A stretch of 64,000 nt of DNA from Bariatricus massiliensis (GTDB lineage Bacteria; Bacillota; Clostridia; Lachnospirales; Lachnospiraceae): the NCBI RefSeq assembly GCF_900086725.1, contig NZ_LT574837.1, forward strand, positions 856,260 to 920,259, in the 5' to 3' direction. This document shows positions 16,911 to 25,851 of the stretch, in pieces. The stretch's first letter is position 1; every line of letters begins with the position of its first letter. The notes below the pieces were generated by a model. That model searched no databases. It worked only from the letters and a program-made list of their open reading frames with translations, and was not told the DNA's origin. The position numbers and the translations under genes were made by a program.

Positions 16911-17372
16911 TCACTCAAAGTCTACTTCTTCCATCTTTAAATCAAATATTGTCTCCTCTATAACTTTTATACATTCATCAGTATTTTTCAGAATATCCTT
17001 ACCCCAGAAATGAATAACCGTCCACCCAAGATAATTCAAACGCTTGTCTACATCTTCATCTCTATTAATATTTTCTTGTATTTTTTTCACCCAATACTGC
17101 CCATTATTCCCTTCTGCAATCCTAGGCTTTAATACCTCCCAATCTTTCCCATGAAAAAATTCACTGTCACAGAAAATAGCCAATTTGTATTTCGTTAAAC
17201 AAATATCTGGAGAGCCTGGCAAATCTTTATAATTTTTTCTATATCGGTAACCCCTGTGCCACAACTCTTTCCTCAGTGTAAGCTCAATCGAAGTATCTTT
17301 TCTTCGTATGTGGCTCATTATCTTTTTTCGCTGTTCAGTCACATTCTTATATATACGTTCATTAGCTTTCAT
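16911..17372 (-). CDS. vsr: Vsr-family very short patch repair endonuclease
   Basis: About 153 residues from ATG 17372. The Vsr pattern is clear: MSHIRRKDTSIELTLRKELW, GYRYRKNYKDLPGSPDICL with catalytic Asp, LAIFCDSEFFHGKDWE and DEDVDKRLNYLGWTVIHFWG. It nicks T:G mismatches that arise by deamination of 5-methylcytosine, which fits the neighbouring C5-methyltransferase. The zinc-binding cysteines of some Vsr proteins are absent. The start is uncertain: a GTG at 17405 extends the frame by 11 residues and neither start has a strong ribosome-binding site. Confidence 0.88.
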   Translation of the reverse strand: MKANERIYKNVTEQRKKIMSHIRRKDTSIELTLRKELWHRGYRYRKNYKDLPGSPDICLTKYKLAIFCDSEFFHGKDWEVLKPRIAEGNNGQYWVKKIQENINRDEDVDKRLNYLGWTVIHFWGKDILKNTDECIKVIEETIFDLKMEEVDFE

Positions 17373-17482
17373 ATTATCATCTTCTTCACTTATTAACAAA
17401 ATCACATAGTATCTTCTCGAAACACTGTAATCATTATATTTATTTTAGCATAAAATTCCAGCATGATAAATTGACTTTTATT

Positions 17483-17517
17483 AAAATGAAAAATATGCCG
17501 GCAAAGCCAGCATATTT
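17483..17517 (-). terminator. Terminator of the sigma-factor operon
   Basis: AAATATGCTGGC pairs with GCCGGCATATTT on the minus strand, followed by TTCATTTT. It lies about 85 bp after the zinc-ribbon gene and before the Vsr promoter region. Confidence 0.65.
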
Positions 17518-17601
17518 CTCCGTTTTATATTTTATTCCCTCCGAAAAAGTTTATATATCTGTACCCCCAATGTAACCATTCCATATAACACTGTCAGTTT
17601 T

Positions 17602-18501
17602 TTATTTAATCTGAATCTGGGATTTTACTTCTTTGACTCCGTTGATCTGGAGGCGGATTCGTATTTTTCCTTGTTGGAATTCGTTCAGGGGATATTCCAG
17701 TGGTTCTGAGAGATTGGTTACGTTAATTGACTCGGCCTTTTCTCCCTGTACGAGCCACAGTATAAGTTCAGCGCCTTCTGGTACTTCCCCACATGAGATA
17801 TCTGCATATAGCTTTTCTTCGGAGATGTCGTCGATTTTCATCTTAGCCTCTTTCACGAAGCCGTTGCTTGCGCTGTTAAATCTGACCTTCCAAGTATTGC
17901 CCAGCTTTGTCTCAACGCTCATCGTGATAACGCCAGAATTCCAAAGGTTCTTATCGGCAGAGACAGAGTTGTTGACTCCCTCTCCGGACGCCAAGCTAAC
18001 ACAGAAGCCCACCAGACATGTCAGCATGAGTACGGCACAGACGGTTCCACAAATAAGATATTTGAGATGATGTGTTCTTTTCTCCATAAGCATTACTTCC
18101 TCTCTATTCTCGACCAAATTTCCACATTCCTCACAATACTTTGCCCGTAGGGAGATGCGGTGTCCGCAGGACGGACAGTCTCGTTTCACCTCGGAGCGCC
18201 TCAGGAGGTAGAGCAGAAGTCCTACAAATGTACCTGTTATAAATATGAGAATAACCCACAGCACTGCGTCTTCCCCTCTTTTTTTACAGTCTTCAAAGAC
18301 CCACGCCGCAAAGCTTATGGATGTGAGAAGCGCAAATACTATACTTCCTGCAATTTCCAGAACGATAGCCGCCGAGATTCCTTCAAACCCGTCCGACCTT
18401 AGATAAAGTCCTGCCACCCACACAATACCCAATACTACCACAGCGGGAATTCCTATATAAAATATCTTTTTGCCTGTATTCTTTCCTACTTTATACTTCA
18501 T
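17602..18501 (-). CDS. Zinc-ribbon membrane protein of the ECF operon
   Basis: 299 residues. Three N-terminal membrane helices (about residues 13-33, 45-70, 80-100) resemble a PLDc-N-type short membrane domain, followed by a zinc ribbon CPSCGHRISLRAKYCEECG near residues 110-128, another membrane helix, and an extracytoplasmic C-terminal domain. It overlaps the preceding gene by 11 bp and is the last of the three-gene sigma operon, so it is either a co-regulator or a regulated output. Function not known. Confidence 0.7.
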   Translation of the reverse strand: MKYKVGKNTGKKIFYIGIPAVVVLGIVWVAGLYLRSDGFEGISAAIVLEIAGSIVFALLTSISFAAWVFEDCKKRGEDAVLWVILIFITGTFVGLLLYLLRRSEVKRDCPSCGHRISLRAKYCEECGNLVENREEVMLMEKRTHHLKYLICGTVCAVLMLTCLVGFCVSLASGEGVNNSVSADKNLWNSGVITMSVETKLGNTWKVRFNSASNGFVKEAKMKIDDISEEKLYADISCGEVPEGAELILWLVQGEKAESINVTNLSEPLEYPLNEFQQGKIRIRLQINGVKEVKSQIQIK

Positions 18502-18874
18502 ATTCCAACCCTCGTTTCTTCACACAGATTACAATGTTCTCTTTCATATTTGTTCTTCTGACACCGACCACTGTTATAATAATACCGGCAATTCCTATAT
18601 ATCCGCATGCAGCAGCCGCTAATCTTGCAAAATATGGGTTGGGAATCATCACAAGTGCAAGTATTGCAAATAATGAAAATGTGAGTAGATTACAAATCAT
18701 AGGCAAATACCAAAGAGAAATCGTGCGCGTCTTCTCTTCCCTCTTAACCGCGTTTTCCTGCTCATAAAGTCTGGCTTTCAACCTGTTGTTCAGCTCTGTA
18801 GAAGGTTTATCTTGTACTTTCATCGATGACCGGATAAGTGCGTCCAGCTCACTGTCATGTTCTTTATATCCCAT
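18491..18874 (-). CDS. Putative anti-sigma factor / two-helix membrane protein
   Basis: 127 residues: a ~60-residue charged cytoplasmic N-terminus (ELDALIRSSMKVQDKPSTELNNRLKARLYEQE) followed by two membrane helices. Size, topology and position (overlapping the ECF sigma gene by 11 bp) match simple anti-sigma factors that hold the sigma at the membrane. There is no zinc-binding HxxxCxxC motif, so it is not a ZAS-type protein. Confidence 0.65.
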   Translation of the reverse strand: MGYKEHDSELDALIRSSMKVQDKPSTELNNRLKARLYEQENAVKREEKTRTISLWYLPMICNLLTFSLFAILALVMIPNPYFARLAAAACGYIGIAGIIITVVGVRRTNMKENIVICVKKRGLEYEV

Positions 18875-19391
18875 AGCCTGATTCCTCCAATCCTTTCTTA
18901 ATAATTTTGCGTCCTTTGAACAGCCGGCTCTTTATCGTTCCAGCGGGTTTCTCCAGTATCTGTGCTATTTCCTCTATTGGCAGTTCGAAAAGGTAATATA
19001 AGGTGATCGGAACGCGGATTTTTTCCGGCAGCGCCTCTATCAACCTGTTTACCTCAAAGAAAAGCTCCTCCCGCAGATAATCCTCTTCCGGGCTCCCTTC
19101 CGCCCGCAATAGGTTCGTCTGCTCTTCCTCTAAGTTACTGCACGGGGCAATAGATGCACGCCTCGCACTCTTTCTTTTAGAACTTTTCCAAATATAATGT
19201 GCAAGTGAGAAGAATAATGCCCTCGGATTCTGTCCCCAATCCAGCGTCCACTCTTTCTCCATAGCCTTTAAAAAAGTCTGCTGATACAAGTCCTCCGCAT
19301 CCTGCCTGTCTGTACACATCTTTAGGCAGAACCGGTATATATCTGTACCAAATCGGTCAACACATAGCTCCAACTCTCTGGCATTCAACAT
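18864..19391 (-). CDS. ECF-type RNA polymerase sigma factor
   Basis: 175 residues with sigma region 2 (FGTDIYRFCLKMCTDRQDAEDLYQQTFLKAM) and region 4 (ALPEKIRVPITLYYLFELP, IEEIAQILEKPAGTIKSRLFKGR). It would direct RNA polymerase to a small regulon, commonly envelope stress in this group. GAGGAGGTGAG lies before the ATG. First gene of an overlapping three-gene operon with the putative anti-sigma and zinc-ribbon proteins. Confidence 0.9.
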   Translation of the reverse strand: MLNARELELCVDRFGTDIYRFCLKMCTDRQDAEDLYQQTFLKAMEKEWTLDWGQNPRALFFSLAHYIWKSSKRKSARRASIAPCSNLEEEQTNLLRAEGSPEEDYLREELFFEVNRLIEALPEKIRVPITLYYLFELPIEEIAQILEKPAGTIKSRLFKGRKIIKKGLEESGYGI

Positions 19392-19487
19392 CTCACCTCC
19401 TCGCTCCTATAATAATCATTTTTCTCATTTACTTTCACTCTATATTCGCCGTAAGTTTCCGCTTGGTTCATATAATTTTACCGCTTC

Positions 19488-19530
19488 CGTAAGATTTTAC
19501 GCTTGACAAATTCCCTCCGGGGCGTATAAT
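19488..19530 (+). promoter_or_regulatory. Promoter and putative operator of the MarR-MATE operon
   Basis: TTGACA (19503-19508), 16-bp spacer, TATAAT (19525-19530). An inverted repeat CGTAAGATTTTACG (19488-19501) abuts the -35 box, and a degenerate upstream direct copy of its left part starts near 19449. Autorepression by the MarR protein is likely. Confidence 0.7.
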
Positions 19531-19590
19531 TTTTATATACTTGTTCTTTTTAAAACTGTTTTATTCAAAACATCATTAAGGAGTGATACT

Positions 19591-20031
19591 ATGTACGCAA
19601 CTGATTTTCTAATGAATATCCGCCGCATTATCAAGCTTCATGAAAGCCTGCTTAAAGAAATCTGTTCTCAGTACCATTTAACCATGATTGAGGCGACTAT
19701 CATCAGTTTCCTCCATAACAACCCCGAGAAAGACACAGCCGGTGACATCGTTGAACTGCGAATGCTGTCCAAAGGCAATGTCTCCAACGCAGTAGAGCTG
19801 CTCATACAGAAATCTTTACTGCAGCGAACCCCGGATGCTGCCGACCGGAGAAAAGTTCATCTTTCCTTACTGCCTGCGGCAAAGCCGATTACCGATGCTG
19901 TAGACACAATACAAAAGCAATTTTACGAAAAACTTTTCACAGGATTTTCTGAAGAAGAATTGACCACCTTTCATATATTGAACCAAAGGCTTATGGAAAA
20001 TATGAAAAATGCAGCAAAAGGAGATAGATAA
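19591..20031 (+). CDS. MarR-family transcriptional regulator
   Basis: 146 residues with the MarR winged helix (SQYHLTMIEATIISFLHNNP, AGDIVELRMLSKGNVSNAVELLIQKSLLQRTPDAADRRKVHLSL). It heads an operon with a MATE exporter, the common pattern of a drug- or metabolite-responsive repressor with its efflux pump. AAGGAG precedes ATG. The stop is 1 bp before the MATE start. Confidence 0.92.
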   Translation: MYATDFLMNIRRIIKLHESLLKEICSQYHLTMIEATIISFLHNNPEKDTAGDIVELRMLSKGNVSNAVELLIQKSLLQRTPDAADRRKVHLSLLPAAKPITDAVDTIQKQFYEKLFTGFSEEELTTFHILNQRLMENMKNAAKGDR

Positions 20032-20032
20032 A

Positions 20033-21400
20033 ATGAAGAATGAAAAAGACTTTCTAGGCACAGAACCGGTCGGCAGGCTGCTGTTAAAACTGGCTCTTCC
20101 CACCGTCGCCGCACAGCTTATCAACATGCTTTACAATATAGTAGACCGGATGTACATTGGCCACATCCCAAAGACCGGCGCGTTAGCGTTGACAGGAGTA
20201 GGCGTGTGCATGCCCCTAATCATGATTGTAGCCGCTTTCGCTGCTTTAGTCGGGAGCGGAGGCGCTCCAAGAGCTTCCATCTTCATGGGGCAGAACGATA
20301 ACGAGTCTGCCGAAAAAACATTGGGCAATTGTTTTACACTGCAGATTATGATATCCGTTATTCTTACCATCATACTGCTTCTGGGCAACCGTACCTTCCT
20401 ACTCGCCTTCGGCGCCAGCAAAAATACCATTGAATATGGAGTGAGCTACATGAACATCTACGCAGTCGGCACCATCTTCGTCCAGCTCACATTAGGAATG
20501 AATACCTTTATCACTGCTCAGGGATTTGCCAAGACCGGGATGCTCTCAGTCTTAATCGGAGCTGTATTCAATATTATTCTCGATCCAATCTTCATCTTCG
20601 GATTAGGAATGGGCGTTCAGGGCGCCGCACTGGCCACCATTATATCTCAGGCCGCTTCCTGTGTCTGGGTCTTGTTGTTTCTTTTTGGAAAGAAAAGCTT
20701 TTTAAAAATCAAAAAACATAACTTGCGCCTTCAGCCGAAAATCATTCTTCCCTGTCTGGCTCTTGGATTGTCTGTTTTTATCATGCAGGCCAGCGAAAGT
20801 ATAATCTCCGTCTGTTTCAATTCCTCCCTGTTGAAATACGGCGGTGACATCGCCGTGGGCGCTATGACGATTCTCACCAGCGTCATGCAGTTCGCGATGC
20901 TTCCACTGCAAGGGCTGGGGCAGGGCGCCCAGCCGATTATCAGCTACAATTATGGTGCAAAAAATGTAGAACGTGTGAAATCAGCTTTCAAGCTCCTTTT
21001 AAAGGTAAGCTTGTGTTACTCTACTCTGCTGTGGACCTGCGTTATGCTGTTCCCTAAGATTTTTGCCGGGATGTTCACCTCGGATAAAACTCTTCTGAAC
21101 TTTACCGGGAATGCACTGCGCATTTATCTGGCCTGCCTGCTGCTCTTCGGCATCCAGCTGGCCTGCCAAATGACTTTTACCTCACTTGGAAGGGCAAAAG
21201 CTTCCATAGTCGTGGCAGTCATGAGAAAATTCGTCCTTCTGATTCCACTCATTTACATACTGCCGCAGATTTTCCGCAGCAACCAGACGCAGGCTGTATA
21301 TCTGGCCGAACCGATTGCAGATTTCTTCGCAGTGACCTTCACGGCCATTTTGTTTACCGTCCAATTTAAAAAGGCACTTGCCGAAGTGACTTCCCGCTAA
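20033..21400 (+). CDS. MATE-family multidrug/metabolite efflux transporter
   Basis: About 455 residues with twelve membrane helices and the two-lobed MATE repeat (LLLKLALPTVAAQLINMLYNIVDRMYIG in the first lobe, GLGQGAQPIISYNYGAKN in the second). It exports cationic or planar compounds using a sodium or proton gradient. I choose ATG 20033 because AAAAGGAG lies 9 bp before it; an upstream frame from 20009 is inside marR. Probably regulated by the MarR protein. Confidence 0.92.
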   Translation: MKNEKDFLGTEPVGRLLLKLALPTVAAQLINMLYNIVDRMYIGHIPKTGALALTGVGVCMPLIMIVAAFAALVGSGGAPRASIFMGQNDNESAEKTLGNCFTLQIMISVILTIILLLGNRTFLLAFGASKNTIEYGVSYMNIYAVGTIFVQLTLGMNTFITAQGFAKTGMLSVLIGAVFNIILDPIFIFGLGMGVQGAALATIISQAASCVWVLLFLFGKKSFLKIKKHNLRLQPKIILPCLALGLSVFIMQASESIISVCFNSSLLKYGGDIAVGAMTILTSVMQFAMLPLQGLGQGAQPIISYNYGAKNVERVKSAFKLLLKVSLCYSTLLWTCVMLFPKIFAGMFTSDKTLLNFTGNALRIYLACLLLFGIQLACQMTFTSLGRAKASIVVAVMRKFVLLIPLIYILPQIFRSNQTQAVYLAEPIADFFAVTFTAILFTVQFKKALAEVTSR

Positions 21401-21454
21401 TATAATTGTTGTTAGAAACAATTGTCTACATCGGAGACAGGAAGGATAAACAAG

Positions 21455-22324
21455 ATGAAAAAGAAGCAAACTACCTATTCAAAACAGACAGAATGGATTA
21501 GAGAAGGAATAATACTGACTCTGGCCGTGGCAATCATAGCGGCTGCCGTGTATTTCTTTTTAATTCCCAGCCATGCCTCAGTCAGCAGTATTTCAGGTCT
21601 GGCTATGATACTTTCTAACTTTGCCCCACTTTCCATATCGGCAATCACAATGATTTTGAATGTTGTACTGTTGATTATCGGTTTCCTAACCTGTGGGAAA
21701 GCCTTTGGCGCAAAGACCGTATATACGAGCATCCTGCTGCCTTTGTTTCTTGGTCTATTTGAAAAGATACTGCCCGACTATCATTCGATGACCGGCAGTG
21801 CGGAGCTGGATGTGCTGTGCTATATTCTTGTCGTAAGTTTTGGACTGAGTATCCTCTTCAACAGAAATGCTTCCTCAGGCGGACTAGATATTGTCGCCAA
21901 GATCATGAACAAATATCTGCATATGGATTTAGGTAAAGCCATGTCTCTCTCCGGCATGTGTGTCGCGCTCTCATCCGCGCTTGTATATGACAAGAAGACC
22001 GTTATCCTGAGTATATTGGGAACATATTTTAACGGGATGATTCTGGACCACTTTATCTTTGGACAGAACATAAAACGCCGTGTGTGTATTATCACGAAAA
22101 AAGAAAATGAGCTTCGTGATTTTATCATTCACAACCTGCACAGCGGCGCTACCATCTACGAGGCAACCGGAGCGTACAATATGGAAAAGCGCAATGAAAT
22201 TATTACAATCGTAAATAAAAGTGAATATCAGAAACTGATGAATTATATCAACCATCAGGACACAGAGGCATTCATTACCGTATACACAGTGGCCGATATG
22301 TGTTATAAACCCAAAGTATGGTAA
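21455..22324 (+). CDS. YitT-family membrane protein (DUF2179)
   Basis: 289 residues: five or six membrane helices with the YitT pattern (SGLAMILSNFAPLSISAITMILNVVLLI; SSGGLDIVAKIMNKYLHMDLGKAM) and the C-terminal cytoplasmic DUF2179 domain (TKKENELRDFIIHNLHSGATIYEA... VNKSEYQKLMNYI). ATG 21455 has GGAAGG upstream, better than the TTG at 21422. It follows the MATE gene after 54 bp containing a small AATTGTT/AACAATT hairpin, and a strong terminator follows. Function of the family is not established. Confidence 0.85.
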   Translation: MKKKQTTYSKQTEWIREGIILTLAVAIIAAAVYFFLIPSHASVSSISGLAMILSNFAPLSISAITMILNVVLLIIGFLTCGKAFGAKTVYTSILLPLFLGLFEKILPDYHSMTGSAELDVLCYILVVSFGLSILFNRNASSGGLDIVAKIMNKYLHMDLGKAMSLSGMCVALSSALVYDKKTVILSILGTYFNGMILDHFIFGQNIKRRVCIITKKENELRDFIIHNLHSGATIYEATGAYNMEKRNEIITIVNKSEYQKLMNYINHQDTEAFITVYTVADMCYKPKVW

Positions 22325-22338
22325 CACCTTGACAATCA

Positions 22339-22370
22339 CCGCACAGGCATGATTCCCTGTGCGGTTTTTT
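22339..22370 (+). terminator. Terminator after the YitT gene
   Basis: CCGCACAGG...CCCTGTGCGG stem (22339-22364) followed by six T residues; a textbook intrinsic terminator. Confidence 0.92.
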
Positions 22371-22401
22371 CATACGTATGTATTTTCCATCTGCGCTTTA
22401 C

Positions 22402-22635
22402 TTAGAGATGAATAAGCTTCTTCAGGAAGCGATATCTTCCCTTCTGTATATATGACGCAAATTCTCTGACTAAATCAGACAATGCAGCTAATTCTTCTTT
22501 TACTGCCGCTGTCCCCAGCTCAAAATAAGCCTCCTCCTCAGAAATCAGATAATCGACATGTTCTAATGCCCTCTCAATATTAGCATCACTATAATTATTT
22601 CCCAGCGCTATAAAAAACTCTTGTGTAAGTTCCAT
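22402..22635 (-). CDS. Small hypothetical protein, 77 residues
   Basis: An acidic, helical 77-residue protein (SDANIERALEHVDYLISEEEAYFELG) with a basic C-terminus RYRFLKKLIHL. GGAGAAAAC precedes the ATG. No family recognised. It stands alone after the convergent YitT terminator, with about 180 bp of AT-rich sequence upstream in which I see only a possible Spo0A-type TGACGAA box near 22770. Confidence 0.6.
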   Translation of the reverse strand: MELTQEFFIALGNNYSDANIERALEHVDYLISEEEAYFELGTAAVKEELAALSDLVREFASYIQKGRYRFLKKLIHL

Positions 22636-22818
22636 GTTTTCTCCTTTCTGTACTTCAAGAAATCACTTTCTGTATGACATAATGTTACATTGTTTTACAT
22701 AAAAAATCCACTAAAACTCATCGACAGCATATCTTAAAAAGCGCCAAAACCTCGAAAAACACCTCTTATTTTGACGAAATATGTCTAATTTCAACGAAAA
22801 ACATCTAAAATAGAGTGC

Positions 22819-22862
22819 AAAAAAAACCATCAGTTTTTCTAACGAAAAAGAAAAACTGATGG
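22819..22862 (-). terminator. Terminator after proC
   Basis: CCATCAGTTTTTC...GAAAAACTGATGG, a 13-bp perfect stem, with a run of eight T on the minus strand; ends the proC transcript. Confidence 0.92.
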
Positions 22863-22869
22863 CATCTTT

Positions 22870-23652
22870 TTAAATACACTTCGTGCAGACTTCCATTCCT
22901 TCCATAATCGCGTTCCTGAACCCATACTGCTCCAGCTTTTTCACCATTTCTATGGTAATGCCGCCGGGCGTACATACCATATCTTTTAATTCTCCCGGAT
23001 GCTTCCCACTCTCCAAGACCATCTGCGCACTTCCAAGAACTGTCTGTGCACACAGCCGGTATGCCTGCTCTCTTGAAAACCCTTCACGGACTGCTCCATC
23101 GGCCATAGCCTCTATGAGCATGAAAATCATCGCCGGTGAACTGCCGGAAGTCGGTATCGTAGCATCCATCATACTCTCCGGAATACGCTCCGCGACCCCG
23201 AAGCTGCCAATCAAACTGCAGATATACTCGGCCTCCTCTTCCGTCACCTGACTATTAGGCGTCACAGCAGTCACACCAGCCCCGACCATTGCCGGTGTAT
23301 TCGGCATCGTCCTTACCGCCTTTACGCTTCTGCCAAAATAGGCATCTATATCCGCCAAGGTAACTCCCGGCGCAATAGTCCAGATAATCGTACTTTCCTT
23401 CACGTCATCTTTGATCTCCTCAATGATTCCTCTGTAATTCTCTGGCTTCACGGCAAGCAGCAACACTTCCGCCTGTGCGGCCTCCTTATTATCAGAGGTG
23501 GTGCGGATTCCGAGTATATCAGCCGCTTCTTTAAGTCCCGGCTGATATATATCCGCCCCCATGATATCTTCAGGTTTTATCAACCCATTCTTGATAATCC
23601 CTCCCAGAATCGCTTTCGCCATATTTCCGCATCCAATTGCTCCTAACTTCAT
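22870..23652 (-). CDS. proC: Pyrroline-5-carboxylate reductase
   Basis: 260 residues: Rossmann start KLGAIGCGNMAKAILGGI, then VLLLAVKPE, VRTMPNTPAMVGAGVTA, and the family signature PTSGSSPAMIFMLIEAMADGAVREGFSRE near residues 155-180. It makes proline from pyrroline-5-carboxylate with NAD(P)H. AAAGGAG before the ATG. It lies 2 bp after the stop of the EIIC-EAL gene upstream, so the two may be cotranscribed although their roles look unrelated. Confidence 0.95.
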   Translation of the reverse strand: MKLGAIGCGNMAKAILGGIIKNGLIKPEDIMGADIYQPGLKEAADILGIRTTSDNKEAAQAEVLLLAVKPENYRGIIEEIKDDVKESTIIWTIAPGVTLADIDAYFGRSVKAVRTMPNTPAMVGAGVTAVTPNSQVTEEEAEYICSLIGSFGVAERIPESMMDATIPTSGSSPAMIFMLIEAMADGAVREGFSREQAYRLCAQTVLGSAQMVLESGKHPGELKDMVCTPGGITIEMVKKLEQYGFRNAIMEGMEVCTKCI

Positions 23653-23654
23653 AA

Positions 23655-25757
23655 CTAAACTCCTTTCGCATCAATATTTTTCACATAATGTATAAACTGG
23701 GCCAGCGGCAGCGGGCGGCTGTAGTAATATCCTTGATAGATTTTACATCCCAGACCTTCCAGCATATCGACTTGCGCCTCCGTCTCCACGCATTCCGCCA
23801 CTGTCTCTGCCCTCAAAATATGTGTCATACTCATAATATTCCCGACCAGCCTACATGTCTGGGCATGCTCAGGAAGGCGCTTGATCAAAGCGCCGTCTAT
23901 TTTTACTTCATCAAAGTGGGAAGAATCCAGATAATTCAATGAACCATGCCCTACTCCAAAATCATCCATACTGATTCTTATACCGGCTTCCTTCAGCTGA
24001 TTCAACTCCTCTTCGAGCACGGTCCCCGGATTTAAGGCTACCTGTTCCGTAAGCTCAACGGTCATATATTTTGCTTCCACTTTTGTTTCTCTTAGTATTT
24101 CTTTCACATTCTGTGCGAATCCTTGCGACTCTAGCTGAAGCGGCAAAATATTGACCGAAAACGTAACCGGATATCCCAGTTCTCTTTCTGCCTGCTTCAT
24201 ATCCTCACACGCCCTCCGGACGATAGATAAGCCCAGTGCATCTAAAAATCCAGACTGTGCAGCCAGCGCGATGATTAACGGCGGATTTACATAAGCGTGC
24301 CCCATATAATTCCATCTAAGCAGAGCCTCACATCCGTAGAGCGTACCGTCATGATACATCTGAGGCTGGTAATGCAGTTCCAGCTCTCCTTTTTCTAATG
24401 CATACTGCAGATCCGCGGTGAGGAGCTTTGCTGTCTGCCGGTTCTCATACGACTTCCAACGGAAATTCAGTACCCATACTGACCGGCGTTCCTCTTCCAT
24501 GGCGGTTTCCAGCTTTTTAATTTTAGTCAGAAACTCTCTCTCCTGTATACTCTCACTTTTCTTGACGAACGGTATGTAAATAAGCGTGCCCAAAAATAAA
24601 TTAAAGAACTGCAGCAGACTCCCCTTCCATGAACCCGTCGCCATATATCCGCTGAACAGAACCGGAACCGTCCAATCTACACTTTGGGCAGCCACGGGAA
24701 CCAGTCCCATATACATGACCAGACTGCTGACAAGGGACAGCACAACAGGAGTCAGAATAAAGGGGATTATCATATCCGCGCTGAATATAATAGGGAAACC
24801 AAACAGCACGAGTTCATTGACATTAAACAGCACCGCAGGAAGGGAAAGTTTCGCCAGACGCCGGTTATTCTTTTTACGGGCTATGATGAACAAAGCCAGA
24901 ATCATACAAAGCGTACTCCCACTTCCTCCAATAAACACAAATATGTCAAGAAACGTCTTGCTGAATATATGAGTCGGGGACAAGCCCTGCGCTATCATCC
25001 CCTGATTTATGATAATTTCAGATTCAAACAATTTCCGGGATACCGCCTCCAAAGTATTGGTGCCATGAATTCCAAAAAACCAAAGTATATGCGATATAAA
25101 TATATAGAGCAGTGTCGATGCTAATCCGTTTCCCATGCTGCCAAACAGCCGGAGAGACAAGTAAGAGCCAAAGTTCATGATATTTGTATCTTGAAAGACT
25201 AGATAGAGCAAAATTCCAATGATGCCGCAGATGGACACCGTAGCAATTGCAGGTATCAGACTTTGCATAGACGCATTAAAATTATACGCAACACCAATGG
25301 TATACAGCTGGTGATGACGGGAAACCAAGCGGTAGAAGACGGTCAAAAGCCAGCAGCTGAGAAGCGTGATACAGATAGCCGTGAAGCTCCACTCCGGTCC
25401 CCAGATAGCCGTCTGTCCGCTGGGATAGCAAAACGCGATAAAAGCACTCAAGGATACCGCCGGAAAAAACACACGTGTATTTTCATAGTCTCTCTGCTCT
25501 TCTCCAAAGGCATAGGAAATCATCAGCGTAAAAATAAAAGACAGGGAGCCGAATGTAGCCTGATAGATTCCCATCAGAAACATATGAAGCGTTCCTCCCG
25601 CTGCCGAGGAAAGATACTGCTGCCACGAGCTAACCGGAAAATTGATAATGACTAAAGAAAAAGAGCCCATGATTAAAAAAGGTATGGTCAATAAAAGCCC
25701 TTGCCTTACCGAAAAAATAAAAATATTTCTGTTAAGAAACCCGCGAATCCGCTCCAT
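23655..25757 (-). CDS. PTS EIIC-like membrane domain fused to an EAL c-di-GMP phosphodiesterase
   Basis: About 700 residues. Residues 1-~410 are a ten-helix EIIC domain of the lactose/cellobiose type (HILWFFGIHGTNTLEAV, LFNVNELVLFGFPI, FIGGSGSTLCM). The C-terminal ~250 residues are an EAL domain with EALLRW, ELTEQ, DDFGVGHGS, EVKIDGALI, ECVET and QGYYYSRPLP, so metal and substrate residues are kept and it is likely active in hydrolysing c-di-GMP. No EIIA/EIIB is attached, so the EIIC part is probably a sugar sensor rather than a transporter. ATG 25757 with GGGGAG is preferred to TTG 25787. Confidence 0.9.
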   Translation of the reverse strand: MERIRGFLNRNIFIFSVRQGLLLTIPFLIMGSFSLVIINFPVSSWQQYLSSAAGGTLHMFLMGIYQATFGSLSFIFTLMISYAFGEEQRDYENTRVFFPAVSLSAFIAFCYPSGQTAIWGPEWSFTAICITLLSCWLLTVFYRLVSRHHQLYTIGVAYNFNASMQSLIPAIATVSICGIIGILLYLVFQDTNIMNFGSYLSLRLFGSMGNGLASTLLYIFISHILWFFGIHGTNTLEAVSRKLFESEIIINQGMIAQGLSPTHIFSKTFLDIFVFIGGSGSTLCMILALFIIARKKNNRRLAKLSLPAVLFNVNELVLFGFPIIFSADMIIPFILTPVVLSLVSSLVMYMGLVPVAAQSVDWTVPVLFSGYMATGSWKGSLLQFFNLFLGTLIYIPFVKKSESIQEREFLTKIKKLETAMEEERRSVWVLNFRWKSYENRQTAKLLTADLQYALEKGELELHYQPQMYHDGTLYGCEALLRWNYMGHAYVNPPLIIALAAQSGFLDALGLSIVRRACEDMKQAERELGYPVTFSVNILPLQLESQGFAQNVKEILRETKVEAKYMTVELTEQVALNPGTVLEEELNQLKEAGIRISMDDFGVGHGSLNYLDSSHFDEVKIDGALIKRLPEHAQTCRLVGNIMSMTHILRAETVAECVETEAQVDMLEGLGCKIYQGYYYSRPLPLAQFIHYVKNIDAKGV

Positions 25758-25784
25758 AATTCCATTCTCCCCGATTTTAAGATA

Positions 25785-25830
25785 CAAAAAAACCCGTATA
25801 AAACTCTAAGAGTTATTATACAGGTTTTTT
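25785..25830 (-). terminator. Bidirectional-looking terminator between histidine kinase and EIIC-EAL genes
   Basis: Stem from 25791 to 25826 (AACCTGTATAA...TTATACGGGTT with a few mismatches), flanked by T-runs on both strands. On the minus strand it ends the hybrid kinase transcript. Confidence 0.75.
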
Positions 25831-25851
25831 CAGGTTTTGTTAACCCGTCAC

